Part shown: one piece after another, positions 41,206 through 42,166 of the stretch | Numbering within the stretch: the stretch's first letter is position 1 | How the letters are laid out: every line of letters starts with the position of its first letter | Origin: Fidelibacterota bacterium | GTDB lineage: Bacteria; Fidelibacterota; UBA8477; JABMPR01 | Direction: 5' to 3' | Length of the DNA: 42,166 nucleotides | Assembly (NCBI GenBank): GCA_024278595.1 | Contig: JAJRSW010000121.1 | Coordinates: 1-42,166, forward strand | Notes under the pieces: model-generated | The model's input: only the letters and a program-made list of their open reading frames with translations | The model's database searches: none | Told to the model about the DNA's origin: nothing | Position numbers and translations under genes: made by a program

Positions 41206-41864
41206 TTCGGTTTGAAAAGGTTCAGCTCCGTTTCGATACAGGCATCTCGCTGCGTAATTTGAATTTCAAGATCAATAAAGATGAATTTGTTTACCTACAT
41301 GGTCCCTCTGGCAGTGGGAAGACCTCGATTTTGAAAATGATCTACATGGAACTGTTCCCAAACGAGGGGCTGGTGGAGGTTTTGGACCAAGCTTCGAGTT
41401 TGGCAAAACGACGTGAGATCGCCAGGGTCAGGCAACAGGTAGGCATGGTATTTCAGGATTTTAAACTGCTGCCTGATCGGGATATCTATAGTAATATTGC
41501 TCTGCCGCTTGAGATCCAGGGGCTAAGATCAGATGCAGTGCATCAGCGAGTAATCGCGCTGGCAGATGATATGGGACTACGCTCCCGGTTAGCGCATTAT
41601 CCCCAGGAATTATCGGGTGGGGAGCAGCAGCGGGTGACCATGGCCAGAGCAACCATAAATGCTCCGGCTATACTTTTGGCGGATGAACCAACCGCCCATC
41701 TGGATGAAAAGTCTGCTTCAGAGGTGATCCAATGGATCTGGAAAGTCCATAATTTAGGCACCTGTGTCATTTTTGCCACCCACAAGGAACATATCCTCAA
41801 ACAGGAGCCGGCCAGAACCTTATCCATCCTGGCGGGCGAGATCATCGAGGATTACCAGCGATGA
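41202..41864 (+). CDS. ftsE: Cell division ATP-binding protein FtsE
   Basis: 220 residues. Walker A GPSGSGKTSILKMIYMELFP, Q-loop VGMVFQDFKLLPDRDIYSNI, signature ELSGGEQQRVTMARATINAP, Walker B AILLADEPTAHLDEKS. With FtsX it controls peptidoglycan hydrolases at the septum. Its stop overlaps ftsX (ATGA). Confidence 0.95.
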   Translation: MIRFEKVQLRFDTGISLRNLNFKINKDEFVYLHGPSGSGKTSILKMIYMELFPNEGLVEVLDQASSLAKRREIARVRQQVGMVFQDFKLLPDRDIYSNIALPLEIQGLRSDAVHQRVIALADDMGLRSRLAHYPQELSGGEQQRVTMARATINAPAILLADEPTAHLDEKSASEVIQWIWKVHNLGTCVIFATHKEHILKQEPARTLSILAGEIIEDYQR

Positions 41865-42166
41865 AACTAGCCTATATCATCCGTGAGGGAATTATTGGGA
41901 TCCGCCGTGCCATCTTCCCCTTTATGAATTCTGTTTTTTCGGTGACCATCGCCTTGGTGCTGGTTGGTGTTGGCGTTCTGGCAGTCGATAACGGACTCCA
42001 ATATCTCGGTGATCTACAGGCTGATTATGATCTTGAAATATTTATTGAGAGCGATGCAGGTGAGAGTCAGAAGCGTGAACTGGCCAAGGACATCACTGAA
42101 TATCCTGGTATTATTCGTATGGAATATCTCTCAAAGGAAGATGCTGCCGCACTCTACAATGCTGAA
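41861..42166 (+). CDS. ftsX: Cell division protein FtsX (partial, 5' end)
   Basis: ATG 41861 overlaps the ftsE stop; 102 codons are visible before the window ends. The opening MKLAYIIREGIIGIRRAIFP is followed by a membrane segment (MNSVFSVTIALVLVGVGVLA) and the start of the large extracytoplasmic domain (YDLEIFIESDAGESQKRELA). Position and topology match FtsX. Confidence 0.92.
   Translation, partial: MKLAYIIREGIIGIRRAIFPFMNSVFSVTIALVLVGVGVLAVDNGLQYLGDLQADYDLEIFIESDAGESQKRELAKDITEYPGIIRMEYLSKEDAAALYNAE

Noticed and set aside
1-42166. CRISPR arrays, prophage, toxin-antitoxin or defence islands
   Set aside because: No regularly spaced direct repeats, integrase, phage structural genes or restriction/defence genes were seen. 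The lone XRE regulator has no toxin partner next to it.

Overview
The window looks like chromosome from a Gram-negative, didermic bacterium of the FCB superphylum, perhaps Marinimicrobia or a relative; this is inferred from gene content, not from a marker-gene placement. Supporting signs are type IX secretion (T9SS) C-terminal sorting domains with the typical YPNPFNP motif, a PorV-like outer-membrane protein, a GWxTD-domain lipoprotein, a long-form IspG and many lipoproteins. Most genes after 10.8 kb lie on the plus strand with short gaps or ATGA-type overlaps, i.e. in operons.

Layout. 1-1850 is a decayed accessory patch: the end of an IS630-type transposase, a T9SS beta-helix cargo gene that has lost its 5' part at the junction, and a probable lipase fragment. 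1853-6442 (minus) carries a YifB/ComM ATPase, an exported protein of unknown function whose signal peptide is broken by an amber codon, and ispG. 6656-9159 (plus) has an M24 aminopeptidase P followed by an UshA/5'-nucleotidase-like lipoprotein that reads through an in-frame UGA. A bidirectional terminator and a tRNA-Gly(GCC) follow, then a small TonB-domain protein, an IR-bounded intergenic element and an XRE regulator.

10.8-20.7 kb: pcm, a double-PspC membrane protein, a propeller protein, the GWxTD lipoprotein, then the rod-shape operon mreB-mreC-mreD-mrdA(PBP2)-rodA. 20.8-26.5 kb: a CpoB/YbgF-like lipoprotein, a GT5-domain protein, two envelope proteins and a TPR lipoprotein. 26.5-29.8 kb: rpiB-glyA-nrdR, an MlaF-like ABC ATPase and a Trm112-like protein. 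30.0-38.8 kb is an envelope/secretion block: PorV-like barrel, M6-peptidase-like secreted protein with a destroyed active site, a gluzincin-propeller-barrel protein, a DUF5683-like protein and a BamD-like lipoprotein. 38.8-42.2 kb: nadD, a Ca2+/cation antiporter, a methyltransferase, ftsE and the start of ftsX.

The strongest discovery candidate is the 7978-9159 gene. Its ORF is interrupted by TGA at 8134 in the motif C-G-(TGA), and it continues in frame for 340 codons. A 6-bp hairpin with loop GGUCUU starts 18 nt after the UGA, the same loop start and offset as I recall for the E. coli fdhF SECIS. This points to a selenocysteine-containing UshA-like lipoprotein with a CxU motif. Other points worth following are the amber-interrupted signal peptide, the pseudo-peptidase beside a live-looking gluzincin in the PorV block, and Ca-loop-like insertions in the PorV-like barrel.
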